The notes under the pieces were generated by a model that did not search any database, was not told where the DNA came from, and saw only the letters and a list, made by a program, of their open reading frames with translations. Shown here piece by piece: positions 1-11,532 of a DNA stretch of 64,000 bases. The first letter of the stretch is position 1. The number at the start of each line of letters is the position of its first letter. The DNA is taken from assembly GCA_904066235.2 (NCBI GenBank), contig CAJFCV020000004.1:7626001-7690000 (forward strand), read 5' to 3'. This stretch comes from Bursaphelenchus xylophilus. Its lineage: Eukaryota; Nematoda; Chromadorea; Rhabditida; Aphelenchoididae. The translations under genes and the position numbers were made by a program.

Positions 1-325
1 TCACTTCCTCTGATCTTTTGGGTTTTCGGATATTTTTTGGGAACTTGGCGAACTTTCTTTTCGTTTCTTGGATCCGAAATGGATTTTTTAGAGGCTTTCA
101 ACGAAACTTTAAAGGACAATAAGCGCTCGAAAATAATAAGAAAGTGTGGGATTACTGTAAATTTTTTAAGTTGAAAAAATTTCTGATGCTTTAAAATTTT
201 TTAGCCAGAGATGGATAAAAAGCAAAGATTACCGTTTTCTCCCCAATTTATTACCGTAATCCGGTCTCTGTTACTTTTTATTTCCTCGTCTCACCCTCCT
301 CATTACTAACAATTGATCTTTTCAG
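1..325. other. intron sequence of the nuclear receptor gene
   Basis: AT-rich sequence with no convincing exon. It ends in a TTTTCAG acceptor at 319-325 that opens the first visible receptor exon, so it is read as the upstream intron of a gene that starts outside the window. Confidence 0.6.
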
Positions 326-3300
326 AATACCGTAACTGTTGTCGCGCCTGCCGCTTCCGCAAATGTATCGAAATTGGACTCGACCCCAAGAGTAAGTTCA
401 TTTGAAACGTCCCTTACAAATACTCGAATTAAGATCTTTGACGTCCGTCTGTTTACTCGCAAGTATTCAAATTCCAATGGGGAAAATGTCTCAAATGTTT
501 GAATGGGCCAATTATTAGCTGTTTGAGCATTTGAGCCTGGGATTAAAAAAAAAACGAATCTTTGAAGATAAATTTTTTGCCTTTCGGAGATGAAATTGAT
601 CTCGTTGGTCGGAAAAACAGCTTGGGATCCAACACTTTTTGAAGGGATGAGACGACAAATTTGGAAAATCAAAAAATTTTGTTTTTTAAAATTTTGGCCA
701 TAAAAATGTTTGATTTGAAAAATTAAACTTTGACGTCATATTGGGTGCACTTCTTTTTATCAGGTCGCTAAAAACGCTTCGATCATTTTGTAAAAAAAAT
801 TGGAATGCAAAGAAATGAGGCTGAGATGAGAAAACCAGCGCAAAAAGTAAAGTTAGCATTTCAAAGTTCCAATTTCCGTCTTATTGCTTCTCAATCTCAA
901 CAAATTTTATTTTTGTCTTTTCCTGTTTTCAATCAAAAGTTGAGCGTTTGTACCCTCTAGACTACATTCCACGTGTCACTCTTTTCTCCCCCTCAAACGG
1001 CTAATTGTTTTTACACCTTTAATTTATATCTCCACGATTCCTTCAACACAGTTTTTGTCGTCTTACTCCATGTATTTTTTGTAGTTTCACTTTCAAATTG
1101 ACTCATTGAACATTCGGCTCCATGCGTATTTGTAACACAAGGTTTTGTTTTGTTGGGCTTTATCTCGCCCCACAAAGTACCCGGTTGCACTGCGAAGAGC
1201 TGTGAAATTTGCGGAAAAACGATGGGAAAAACTGATCCCGTTACGTAATGATCTCTTGGGTTGTGGTTGGGAGAATGCGAATACAATTTTCAATGCGAGA
1301 ATTACGGGGAATATAAAATTGAATGGAATCGAAAGGGTATTTGCGATCCAGAGATCATTCAAATTGAAGAAAACAGGTTATTTTTGGGAAAAACATTCGA
1401 AAAATATCAAATATCAAAAATTCCCAAGTCTGATTTTTATCATAACACCACTGTTACTCTCCAGTAACCCCACAGTGCCATCAATTTCAATTTTCAAACG
1501 TCTACCCCACCAAAAATTTCGATTAAATTCACCATGACTAATTTGTAGCTCAAATGTTCAAAAGTTGATCCAAAAAGCTGAAAACTTCGTATCATGGTTA
1601 ATAATCTTAACGAAGATGACTTATTTAATTATTTCACAATAGAAACGGCTATTTTTCAAAGATTTCATCAGAATTCCAGTTAGTATTTAACATGAATCAT
1701 TTGAAATGAGGTCATGAGAAAATTTGAAAAGAAAAATTTAAAACACGATTCTAACGAAAACGACAAAAAATGTGATCATTCTTAGTTGCATTCTTAATAC
1801 CCAAAAATCGCAAAAAGAATGACATCTTGACATCTAAATACGCCTACATTTTCAGTGGTCCACAGCGACCGTTCCTGCGACACGGTTCTTCGACGGAGGG
1901 CTCCAGAAGATCGAGAGAACCGTCATGAAGACGATGGAAATGATACCTCCACTTCGGTGAGCCCTCCAATTTTGGAGAAGAGTCCAGTTGAACAACTTGC
2001 CCTTGTCTATGGAGATGAACAACAATTGAATCTGTGGCATACCACGAATATCATTAGGCTGCATCAGCTTTTCCAGGTAATGCTTATGACCGCATTTTTT
2101 GAGTCGTCTTCTTTAGTCAATTGTGTTTTTTGGGACCTTTCCCTAGATATTATACATACCGTAAGGGTATAACCACAGAGGTTAGCTCATGGATAACATG
2201 AGGTTTTAGAAAGTACTTTTACACCAAAAATATTGATCAAATACGGGTTAGGGATCTTATTCTAGAGCGTTCCTTGATAGATCATTCCCCATTGATCTAT
2301 TTATAAAAAACATCTCTCTCCTGATGTACCTTACTTTTCCATCGTAGCTACCGAAATCTAATTGTGTTTCTCGCTTTTCTACGCAATTTCTTTGACCCTT
2401 AGCTGTGCTATGGTTCTGCAATTATGCTATTATCGTACACACACCTATTCCTGCACGTGTACAATGTCTTACGCAACAATTGTTAGAGTGATCTTCAAAA
2501 ACGGCGATAAATTCTCCGCCGCTGAAACGATAAACGCGCGCTGACGTCACAAGAGTAAGAATCAGCCTTAAAAGAGGGTGTACTACAAAAAAAGTCGTGT
2601 CAAACCCCATCGACCATTTGGACTTTGAGAGAGAAAAAGGCGAAGAGATCGGAACGGAACATTCCCACGGAAATAGAAACGTTTCGACCTTAAGAAAGAG
2701 GAGAAAACAGACAAAATTTAAGGTCAACCCGGTCCAAAAAAGGAATTAGACTCTAAGATTACTACATATAGTTAGGTTATGCGATCAATGGTCATAAATT
2801 TTGGCAAATATTTTGGAAGTATAACAGAGATTTATAAATTTTTGATCTGATGACGTCGGTAACTCAAAAACTCGTGAAAATCTTTCAAAACAGCGCTTAT
2901 TTCGCTACAGTATGCGTTATTCTTGATCGCTGCAAAGTGATGATACTTTTGAGGCTTAAACCGTTTAAACCCGCGATAATCCAGATTTCCCCTATGAGTT
3001 GCTTGTACTGTAAGATAACTATAAAATTGCCAATATAACAGATACGCAATAAAATCAAACCATAACAACATTTCAGCTCTTCTTTGAGCATTTTCCGAGC
3101 CCTTCGCAGATTTAGCTAAAACCTTTCGGTCATTTGGGTATTAAGATGCTTTCCTTATCAGTTGCCCTTGGTTTTCGATGCATTACGTCCAATATATTAT
3201 AATATTCTTTATCGGCAAAAACACATAAAAAATAGCGATTGTTGATTCTGAGCACCAAGTTGAGTCAGAGCCATTGTCATATCGGGATTAAACACATCTT

Positions 3301-6300
3301 GACACTTAAAATACTGTTTTCAAGTCATCTCACTGCCCAATTGACGTCATTTTATTTTTTATGGCGTAATTCGGTACTGTAACTTTGGTAAAATTTTTGA
3401 GACAATAAACTTAGGGATTTATTTACGAGCCACATGAGGCTGGCTATTCGTTGTTGAACTTGACGTCATTTGGATACGTTTTGATTACCGTATAACCAGG
3501 CTCTCCGTTTTGATCAACAGCGATCAAAACTACAAAAGCAAAGCCTGGAGCCCATGTAGTTTGTTCGCTCAATCGGTGCTTTTCCCAATTCCGTAGGTGG
3601 TAAACTGTAATCATATGGGGACTTTACTACTTTGATTTTTGTTTGATCAAGGCTTGCCCTAAATTGGTGGAAACGTGGGTTACAAGCCGTTTGGTCTTTT
3701 ATGATCTTGTTGTAATGCAGCTTTAAATACCTTGGTATAGTCATATGGGGTTTATTATTGTTTTTTCCGTTGTCAATATGATGCCCCTAATTGTCCCTAA
3801 TATTACGTTTTATTGCCCCCAAATGATTTCTAAAGTTTTTGGGGACAGTCCCCAACTGATTTGTGAAGCTTTACACTCATCTTCCCCTTCCACCCCCTTC
3901 CCTTGAAGACTGTCATTTTTGCATGGAGTGCTGTTCCATAAGCAGTCACAGCCCTGAACTTTTCTAGACTCGCCACGTCATCGAACCGAAAAAGGTCCCT
4001 CGGGGCTGAATCGGGCGAGAAAACAAGTCTGAAAGTCCGACTGTCCAGAAAATCAGTTGCGAAACGCGGGGATATATCTGCTTATACCTTATGTTGAAGC
4101 TCACATCCAAAAATCCCAAAAATTCATTCGGTTACTTACAATAAAAAAGTTTTTGAAAAGAGCGAAAAGAAGAGCGTTGAGATAGAGAGAGCAGCAAACC
4201 CGTAGAGATTGGAGTTTGAGCTCTTGATCAGGAGCAATCGGGGAAATGATTCTAAGTAGGGTTGTGACAGCTACTGTAGGCACAAATCCGCGTGACACGT
4301 TTAGCTTAAATTATGAATCACAGTTGTTACAGAGGGGCCTAAATGGATTCTAATACATAACCTATACATGTACAAATTGATTTCTTCCAAATGTTTTTTT
4401 GTTCCAATCACTTTCTTCTATGATAAATTTGCCTGTCATCGTCTTAATTAAAAAAAACTTATCTGAACCCCATTCCAGCTCCACCAAGATAACCAGCCGC
4501 TGGGCGCTCGCAACGTAATCGGACTCTTTGACCCCTCATCGGCGATAACAGTTCAGCGTTACTACGTACTCGTGGACCGGCTGGTCAACGACTACCACGA
4601 GCATGACGTGAACCATCTCATTGGCGTCTCGCCCTTCCACAACGTCGACCTAAACATCCCGTTGGAGTCGGCGTTGAATGCCGAGCCGCGTCGAGTTTGT
4701 CAACGATCCAAGGTAAATATTCATGGAGAGAATCTTGTAGTGCCCATGTTGCGCAGACAATATGGTCAAGGGTATATTCGGTGACTGTTTTGTAGGCTAA
4801 GAAAAGGCGTCTGAGTTGGTCTCGAAAACGTTTTTTATGTCAGTTGGGTTGCATTATATGTCATATTACATTACACTATACCGGAAATAACAGGCAATTT
4901 TACCAACGTAGAGCCTACATTGAATTTTGTGTGGTCATAATAATAATTATCTTACTAAAGAAGAGTTTCTTACTCATTTAAACGGACCTAAAATTACAGC
5001 TCGATTGGACTGCCTCATATCCCCTCCCCACCTCATGTTTCCCTCGGATCTGGAGTCGAATGTTCGTCGCCTACTCCGACTGGGCCTCACATATCCCCGA
5101 ATTGAAGAAGCTTTCATTTGAAGACCGAACTCAACTTCTTGTGAGTCGAATGACCTCCGTCTGGTGGCATTGGATTGTGCATCAAACAGTCAAACATATC
5201 CCTACTGAACAACACGTCTTTCTGATGACCGGTGGCAGTTATTTGACGCTCGACCAAGAGAGCATGGAGAATTCGTTAGACAAGAGGTAAGCAGGTAAAA
5301 ATTGACTATTTTAAGCGGAATTTTTCGCTCTAAAATTCTTAAAGTGCAAGACATGTTGTTGTACAGCGTTTAACAGTACAACATTTCATTCGTAATTTTT
5401 TGAACATCAAATTTTTTGGCGAAAAACATTTATAGGTTGAAAGCAACAGTTACAGTAACCCTAGAGGGCCTAAATTTTTTGTGCTGTCTAGGCCCTTAGG
5501 TAGTCTAACAGCTTTATCTTAGCCGCTGATACTGGTTACACTTACACTTATTCATTACTCATTTTTTAAGCAAAATTATCCACTGAGTCATCGAAAATGG
5601 ATAAATTTACTACTGATAAAAATGGCTGTCATTATGATTAATTGATTGTAAATTAAGCCTAACTGACTCACCTATGTTTTAGTTTATGCGCCAATCTCCG
5701 AAAATCGTGCGAATGGCTGTTTGACGAAGTCGCGCGACCAGCGCAAGACCTGCAAATTACCGATGGAGAATTTTTACTGCTTCGACTAATTTTGTTGTTT
5801 ACTCCATGTAAGTTTACTTGACTAAAAATAAAAGGAGACAGTTCAAAAATAGGTCCCTATTAGATCTATTTTTACCTTTTTACTTTTTCATCCACTATAG
5901 AGTCAAAAATCAATTACATTACTTCAGCCAAAGTTGATTACAAATTTCTGCAAAAATTTTATGCAAAATTTAATTTGCATCTCAAAGTTTAATTTTAATT
6001 CCCCAAGGGTCCTTGACTTGCTTAAGATGCCGTATGGGTAATTTCTTTCAATTTCAGCTCCATGTCTCTCTCCAGAAGGCAACGTATTGGTGCGGGAAGC
6101 CCAAAAGTTCTACCGATCCGCCCTGAGCGAGATTGTCCTTCAGTCGCTGAAGTCGGATCCGTTAGCTGCTTCGACCAGAATTTGCAGTCTCATGTCGCTT
6201 TGCACTCCGTTCGAAGTGAGTTTATGCCCTATCATACTAGGAGATAAGTCATCAGAAAAATGAATTTTTTCGGAAGTCTCGGAAATTGGCCGTTTGCCCG

Positions 6301-6698
6301 CTGGTCTTCAAAAAGCTCGTAGGTCTTAATCATACCATATTGGGGGTGATAACAAATCCAGAAGTCATCATTTTGCGTCATTGACGATTAAATTTACTTT
6401 AGAAGTCCATTATTTATATTAAACACCCGGTTTTGGGGTTTAAGTCATTGTTTCTTAAAAATTCCTGAGATTCTTGAATAGAAATCCTCTAAAATCCTCT
6501 TATCTTCTTTGAAGCCTAAGTATGAAGCGGATCACATTTCTTTAACACAATAAACATGTTGACATTTCCGATTTCTTTCAGCACATGGCCCAATTCGAGA
6601 CCGAAAGCATGACTTTGCTGGTGCTTAACGGAATCCAAGGCTCGGCTGGTCGCCTTCCTGGAGAGTACTATGCACTGCGCACCAAGTCGTTGATCTAA
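326..6698 (+). CDS. nuclear hormone receptor, 5' end outside window
   Basis: Zinc-finger transcription factor of the nuclear receptor superfamily. Exons: 326-391, 1856-2076, 4479-4712, 5000-5286, 5683-5807, 6058-6215, 6582-6698; all junctions keep phase and have GT/AG. The first visible exon encodes the end of zinc finger 2, with CCRAC followed by RFRKC and IEIGLDPKM, which is diagnostic of the C4 DNA-binding domain. A Ser/Asp-rich hinge follows, then a ligand-binding-like domain (FEDRTQLLVSRMTSVWWHW, helix-3/5-like) in exons 4-6. The protein ends ALRTKSLI with stop TAA at 6696-6698, and AATAAA lies at 6817. Intron 2 is 2.4 kb and contains no recognised gene. The first finger and start lie upstream of base 1. 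Nematodes have many HNF4-derived receptors, so no orthologue is assigned. Confidence 0.93.
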
Positions 6699-6822
6699 AG
6701 CTTTATGCCATACTTGTCAAGGGAAAACAACCGGTGATCTTTGAAACGCTCTCTAACTGTGGTATCGGCACTGTACGAGAAAGTGCCGCCTATTTATTGT
6801 GATATCTTTTTGTGTGAATAAA

Positions 6823-7643
6823 AATGTTGGATGTAAAGTAAATAGAGTAGTCGCGGTCGGACAGATAGCTGAAAATATATTAGAAATGATTACCAACATG
6901 ATCAAGGGACCCTATTACTTATGGACTGAAACGCTAACATGTTCGCCTAAATCAGCAAGGCGTTTTTCCCACATGCACTCCGCGAAACCGAAAGTTCATT
7001 TTGCACTGTGCAATTTTTGGCTTTTTGCACAGTGCAATAGGCTTTTTAGAGCTGTCGCTCGCACCCTGAGTTTTCGTGCACAGTGCACATCGCCGAAATC
7101 ATTCCAGCGACTTTACGAACGGACTAGTAACAATTCAATTTTTGTTTTCAAAGGTGGGATTCAGTCGTGCCGATCTCCCGCATTTTGCGCGTTCAAAAGA
7201 AGACTGTTCAATGTAAACAATGCTAAGAATTTTGCAGATTTTTTTATGTGATCCAAATGCAAAATGTCATATCCCTATGCCCAAAAAGCGGTCAAACTGT
7301 CACTCCGGATTTTGCACCCCAGTTATTTTTTGTCACGTTTTAGTGTTGTAAATTTAATGGTTTCTGCAAAACCATTTTCTCTACGTGCCGATTACTTTCT
7401 CTTCAAATACCAAAAGACGTGGTCATCATCCTCTCCGCTCTCCATTAAAAGTTAACGGATAATAATAGATAACGAGTACAGGGGGCGAGAAGAAATCGGA
7501 GTTTTTTCAACACTCACAGCGTCATTTCAAAATCCGTGAAAAGAAATAAAATCTCATCTGAATAGACGCCCTTCTTGTTTCCGAAGGAGCAAGTAAAGCC
7601 GCCTTTCACTTGCCGTTTTCTTACAGTTACGAGTTTACTCAAG
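6823..7643. other. intergenic, no confident gene
   Basis: Intergenic stretch between the nuclear receptor and the small secreted gene. A 150-codon open frame at 6799-7251 has no protein-like features and no ATG start. The only structure seen is a cluster of GCACAGTGCA-type palindromes at 7001-7090. Confidence 0.5.
7001..7037. repeat. short perfect hairpin with 13-bp arms
   Basis: TTGCACTGTGCAA at 7001-7013 is the exact reverse complement of TTGCACAGTGCAA at 7025-7037, with an 11-base loop. A related GTGCACAGTGCAC lies at about 7077-7089, and GCACAGTGCAAAAT recurs inside the inverted-repeat element near 13318. The function is unknown; it may be a fragment of a dispersed repeat. Confidence 0.6.
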
Positions 7644-8126
7644 ATGCTAAAATATTCCTCTATTTTATTTCTCCTTCTTTCCATGGTTTATGGCGAAACT
7701 TCTGGTCGATTTGGCAGATCAATTTCTAATGTCGTCATCGATAGAATAAACAACAAAGGAGACGGCTCGATTAAAGATGTGCCTGTAATTCTAAAGGCTC
7801 ATCCGGACTGCGCTAAAGCCACGGATATCATCAGCCTTGATAAGAAGATCTCCGATCTCACCTGGTCGATTGCTGAAGCTCAAAGGTCATGGAATGTTAC
7901 CATGGTGTCCAAATTTTTGGCGTACGAAAAGAGGATCAATTTACTACAGCTAAATTTGAATATGGATCCTCAACAAATGCTGGAAAAGGTTTGTCGTACA
8001 TTGACAAGATGGACCAAAAACAAGTTTTACTTGAATTTGACCAACTCAATCAAGATCCACGCCAATCACAAAACGTCACAGGAATATATCTGGGGTACAA
8101 TCAAAGAGTTTTGCAATTGTGTCTAA
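7644..8126 (+). CDS. small secreted protein, unrecognised family
   Basis: Single-exon frame of 160 codons from ATG 7644. An upstream in-frame extension to 7575 lacks a better start, and the chosen ATG places a hydrophobic signal peptide (YSSILFLLLSMVYG) at the N-terminus. The mature protein has four cysteines (one near residue 55, one near 120, two at the extreme C-terminus as CNC) and N-glycosylation sequons NVT and NLT. An ETSGRFGRS stretch lies just after the predicted signal cleavage and resembles an amidation site, which may be chance. AATAAA follows at about 8143. The family is not recognised. The gene converges on the flp-13-like gene. Confidence 0.6.
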   Translation: MLKYSSILFLLLSMVYGETSGRFGRSISNVVIDRINNKGDGSIKDVPVILKAHPDCAKATDIISLDKKISDLTWSIAEAQRSWNVTMVSKFLAYEKRINLLQLNLNMDPQQMLEKVCRTLTRWTKNKFYLNLTNSIKIHANHKTSQEYIWGTIKEFCNCV

Positions 8127-8400
8127 GTTAATGTGACAGCTTAATAAACGATTACACAAAGCTTTCTTGAACCTAAGAATTCATAAAAGCTCTTTACTTC
8201 TTCCAGAGAAAATCTGAATATAAGAAATTGGGACGTTCGCAGCGAAGTTGTCGTTGTATGTAGAAATGGCAATCATTGAATTTTCGTTTAGTTTATTAAT
8301 TCAAAAAGGAAATGAAACAATAGATCGTATGTGGTCGGGCTGGCTCTGAAGTCAATCAAAAAATACACAGCGATAAAGTAGAAGGTCAATGGAGATGGAT

Positions 8401-8837
8401 CTACCACTCGTATAAGGCGTCATCGTCGGAACGCTTCCCAAAACGGATATGTGGAGCTGAACGGAAGGCGGCTCTTTTTCCGAACCGAATCAAGGGCGAG
8501 TGATCCGGCCGCTTGCTCTCAATCACATCACTGCGTTTGCCAAAGCGGATCAAAGGGTCGGTAATGGGCGACTGTAGTTGAAATAGTTTTAATACTACGT
8601 TTTACTGTTTGACACAGGCCTTACGGAATTACAAGGTTTTAGTTTTCTGAAACTTACATTTCTCAGTGCTCTTTGCATACTCCTCTTCCCAAATCGAATC
8701 AGTGGGCCGGCATAGGCTCTTTTTGCCATCACCTCGTCGAGATCATCATAATCGAGAACAGAGTCTGTTTCGGCAAAGGCACAAGACAATAGAACGGCCA
8801 GGAAGGATACGATGGCCAGAACGGAGGACGTCTGCAT
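8401..8837 (-). CDS. flp-13: FMRFamide-like neuropeptide precursor, flp-13 type
   Basis: Precursor of amidated neuropeptides released from dense-core vesicles and acting through GPCRs. Exons on the minus strand: 8837-8658 (60 codons) and 8571-8401 (57 codons including TAG). The signal peptide is QTSSVLAIVSFLAVLLSCAFA. Four RFGKR units follow: AYAGPLIRFG, an SPITDPLIRFG-ended unit that spans the intron, PDHSPLIRFG, and SAPHIRFG. Gly supplies the amide and KR the cleavage site. The PLIRFG signature is that of C. elegans flp-13 (established knowledge). The last peptide carries His instead of Leu. An acceptor (TTACAG, about 8875) upstream of ATG suggests trans-splicing or a 5' UTR intron. Confidence 0.93.
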
Positions 8838-8875
8838 GTTGTCTCTTACTCCCAGTCGGCGGTCAGTTCCCACTG

Positions 8876-9395
8876 TAAGCAAAATTTTAGTCGTTAAATG
8901 GATGCTTTAAAAAACCCAGTGAACGTTGTAAAGCTTCAAAATTGTGGGGAAACCGCCTTTTCCTTATAAGGTATCCTTATTAAAAGATTAGCCAAAGAGC
9001 AAGAAGATTGAAAAATTCGTTGATCATTTTGTATGGATTCGCAAAAAACAGGTAAGCATAACATCATCAAAAATGCGGACCGGCCCGAGACCCGCTTCAA
9101 AGTGTGATATTTTTCCGGAAGAATGACTGCAGGATGTTCCGACCATTTGCTAAGTATCAGCTCATTCTGCCCGCCCTCCAATCTTCCTGATTACGGCCAA
9201 GTGGATTCGGGAAATTACTCCGAAGATCTTACAAATTTAACTTGATAAGAGCGACTGCGTAGGTCTCGCGTTATTTTTATTTGTTACGAAAAACAAAAGT
9301 GGACGGCCTGCAGATGACATCACCGTCCGAAATCTCTGTAAAATGGATATATGTAATGGACTGCGTTTGAAATTGCAGCGGACGATGACATGTGG
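8876..9395. other. intergenic / flp-13 upstream region
   Basis: About 520 bases between the flp-13-like start and the 3' end of the first lipase. It presumably holds the neuropeptide promoter. No gene or repeat was recognised. Confidence 0.4.
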
Positions 9396-11162
9396 CTAAA
9401 GTCCATCCCAAGTTCGGACTAACTCGATTATTGGTTCGTAGATCAGAGAAGCCGCGTTAAGACCCCATACAAAGTCGATATGGCTGACGTCGTGTAAAGT
9501 AGTTTTCGTCTGAAAAGAGTGTTATGGGTAAGGCATTTGCACCTTGACTGTTCCGGTGGGAAGCTTGGAAATGGTGTCGGCTACGTCCTCTGGATCGGCC
9601 AGCCAGTCTATGTCGCTGGAATAGATGTGTAGATTCAGATTTGGATCGATCTTTCCGAGGTCGTAGATGGGAGGGGTTATCTGCAAAGTGTCCTATTCAA
9701 GAAGATTGTTTGTAACGCTTTAAAAGTTGCCTGCAAATCCTGCTCGACATGGATTTGCAGGCCCATCAAAAAGGATTGTTAGATCCTTTATGTAAATCCA
9801 AAAATTTTCATAAATTAAAGCGACGACTATGTGCAGAAACTTCAGAATGCTTTCAAAGTCTCAAGACTGAATTTCTGACGATAAAAATCACACATTTCCA
9901 GCAAAGACTCATTCCCTCACTTGACCGTAATGTTTTTTATTTTCCCATCGGTTCCGGTAATCGTATTTGGCCATAACTCCCGTATGAGCTAATTGTGCCC
10001 AATGGAGCATGTTTCGAGTCGAAGATCCAGCTGGAGCATGGGACAAATAAACATCCAGCCGGCTCATATTTATGTTTCCAAATTCTGGACCAGTGACAAA
10101 GTAGATAAGGTCTGCACAATAATGTTGGATGAAATGAGATGAACAAATCGCTTCAATTGCCTTTTGCACGATCCAATTTTCTCTGAACTCAATGTCACGA
10201 AGAATCAACTTGACAACCTAAGAGATAGGTAAAACCAATAGATGGTCTTATTACCCGAAACTTACATCGATAACTGGCCACACAACCTTCTCGATTGCTC
10301 CAATAAGTCCTTTTATATTTTTAACGCTTCCAACTGGCGCTAACGCAAAAAATCTTTTGATTCTCGCTGCAAACTCCACATTTTCAGCTAGCTGAGCAAA
10401 CATAATCAATGTTCCTTGACTATGGCCGAGGTAATAAATCTGTTTCTGCCCAGTAACCTCTGCAATTTTATCAAAAATTGCGCTTAAATCAAGATTGGCA
10501 TGCTCTGACCAGCTGGATTATGAAAACTTGAGTAAGGTACCCGTATTTTAAACCACCTAAACTTCCAAAATTCATGTTGTTTTGCGCTGAGGGTAATATG
10601 CCTTCTACCGTATGTATTTCCACGAACATTTCCCAACCAAACATCGAAGCCGGCGTCAGCGAAGAGGAACCCTGGAACCTACGTAAAGAGTAATTAAGTT
10701 GTCCCACCCGCGGATTCATTTGGCAAATTATTTACGAAGCACGAACTGGCTTCGTAAAGACCGTGCATTAGCAAAATTACTGGACGATCCGGATCTGAAT
10801 CAAAGGTTTTATCTGAAAAAAGATTCTCGCCTTCGCGAACCGTCTCTTTCACATCACTGCAATCATGAAATAAAAGATTGAAGACACCTTACTTTTACCA
10901 TGAGGAATGCGATGAATATCGATTATGTATCCATCGCTCGTTGTGACGGTATGTGTTTCCGAAGGATAACCAAAGAAAGATATTATACCGGCCTGAAAAA
11001 TGTATAAATACACGCACAAACCGAGTTTTCTAAAGTTGTTGAGACTTATAGTTAGCTTACCGTGTCGAGATTTTCTTCAGGATTCTGCCCGCCAAATCTC
11101 TTATCCGACAGAAAGGTCGGCAAGCCATAGACTCCAGAAAAGATGAGATAAAAATAAAACAT
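9396..11162 (-). CDS. lysosomal acid lipase-type lipase (lipl family), copy A
   Basis: Alpha/beta-hydrolase that cleaves acyl esters, secreted or lysosomal. Eight exons: 11162-11061, 10992-10893, 10812-10708, 10671-10557, 10512-10266, 10217-9921, 9680-9543, 9509-9396, giving about 405 residues, normal for the family. A signal peptide ([13 protein letters not shown]) is followed by the lipase-associated region ([21 protein letters not shown]). The catalytic triad can be read as Ser172 in GHSQG, Asp347 in [10 protein letters not shown] and His378 in SHIDFVWG. For exon 3, the acceptor TTTTTTCAG at 10813 was chosen because the upstream TTGCAG at about 10873 runs into a stop in phase. Exons 2, 4, 5, 6, 7 and 8 match copy B exactly in length, so the two are tandem duplicates. 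Copy B starts 371 bases upstream. Confidence 0.93.
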
Positions 11163-11532
11163 TAAGCGCTTGTATGTATTGCCTTAAAAAATGTAACCAG
11201 TATTCCGAGCACTTCGACAGGACACTATCAAAAAGCTAACATATGGAAGGTTGACCCCATTCAAGTGATCACAATGTTTGAGATGTTAGTGTGACATTTC
11301 CGGAAAACAAAAGGATCCGTTTATTCAAAAGATAACGTGATCATAAATTTTCCATTCTTCTAAGGGAACTACGAGAAGTTTAACGCTTAGATTTTGTACA
11401 AACTTGTCGCAACGTTAGCAAAGATTTTCCAATGCATATTTGAGAGCCGCACTTACAGAGTTTGACAATTTTTTTAAATTGATAATCATGATTTTTTTAT
11501 TCAATTAAAAAATGGAATAATCATCCATAATA

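Noticed and set aside
6799..7251. 150-codon plus-strand frame
   Set aside because: It does not start with ATG, has biased composition and contains the hairpin repeats; there is no splice logic.
10813..10872. Longer version of lipase A exon 3 starting at the TTGCAG acceptor near 10873
   Set aside because: Every available donor phase runs into TGA. The TTTTTTCAG acceptor at 10813 gives the frame and spacing of lipase B.
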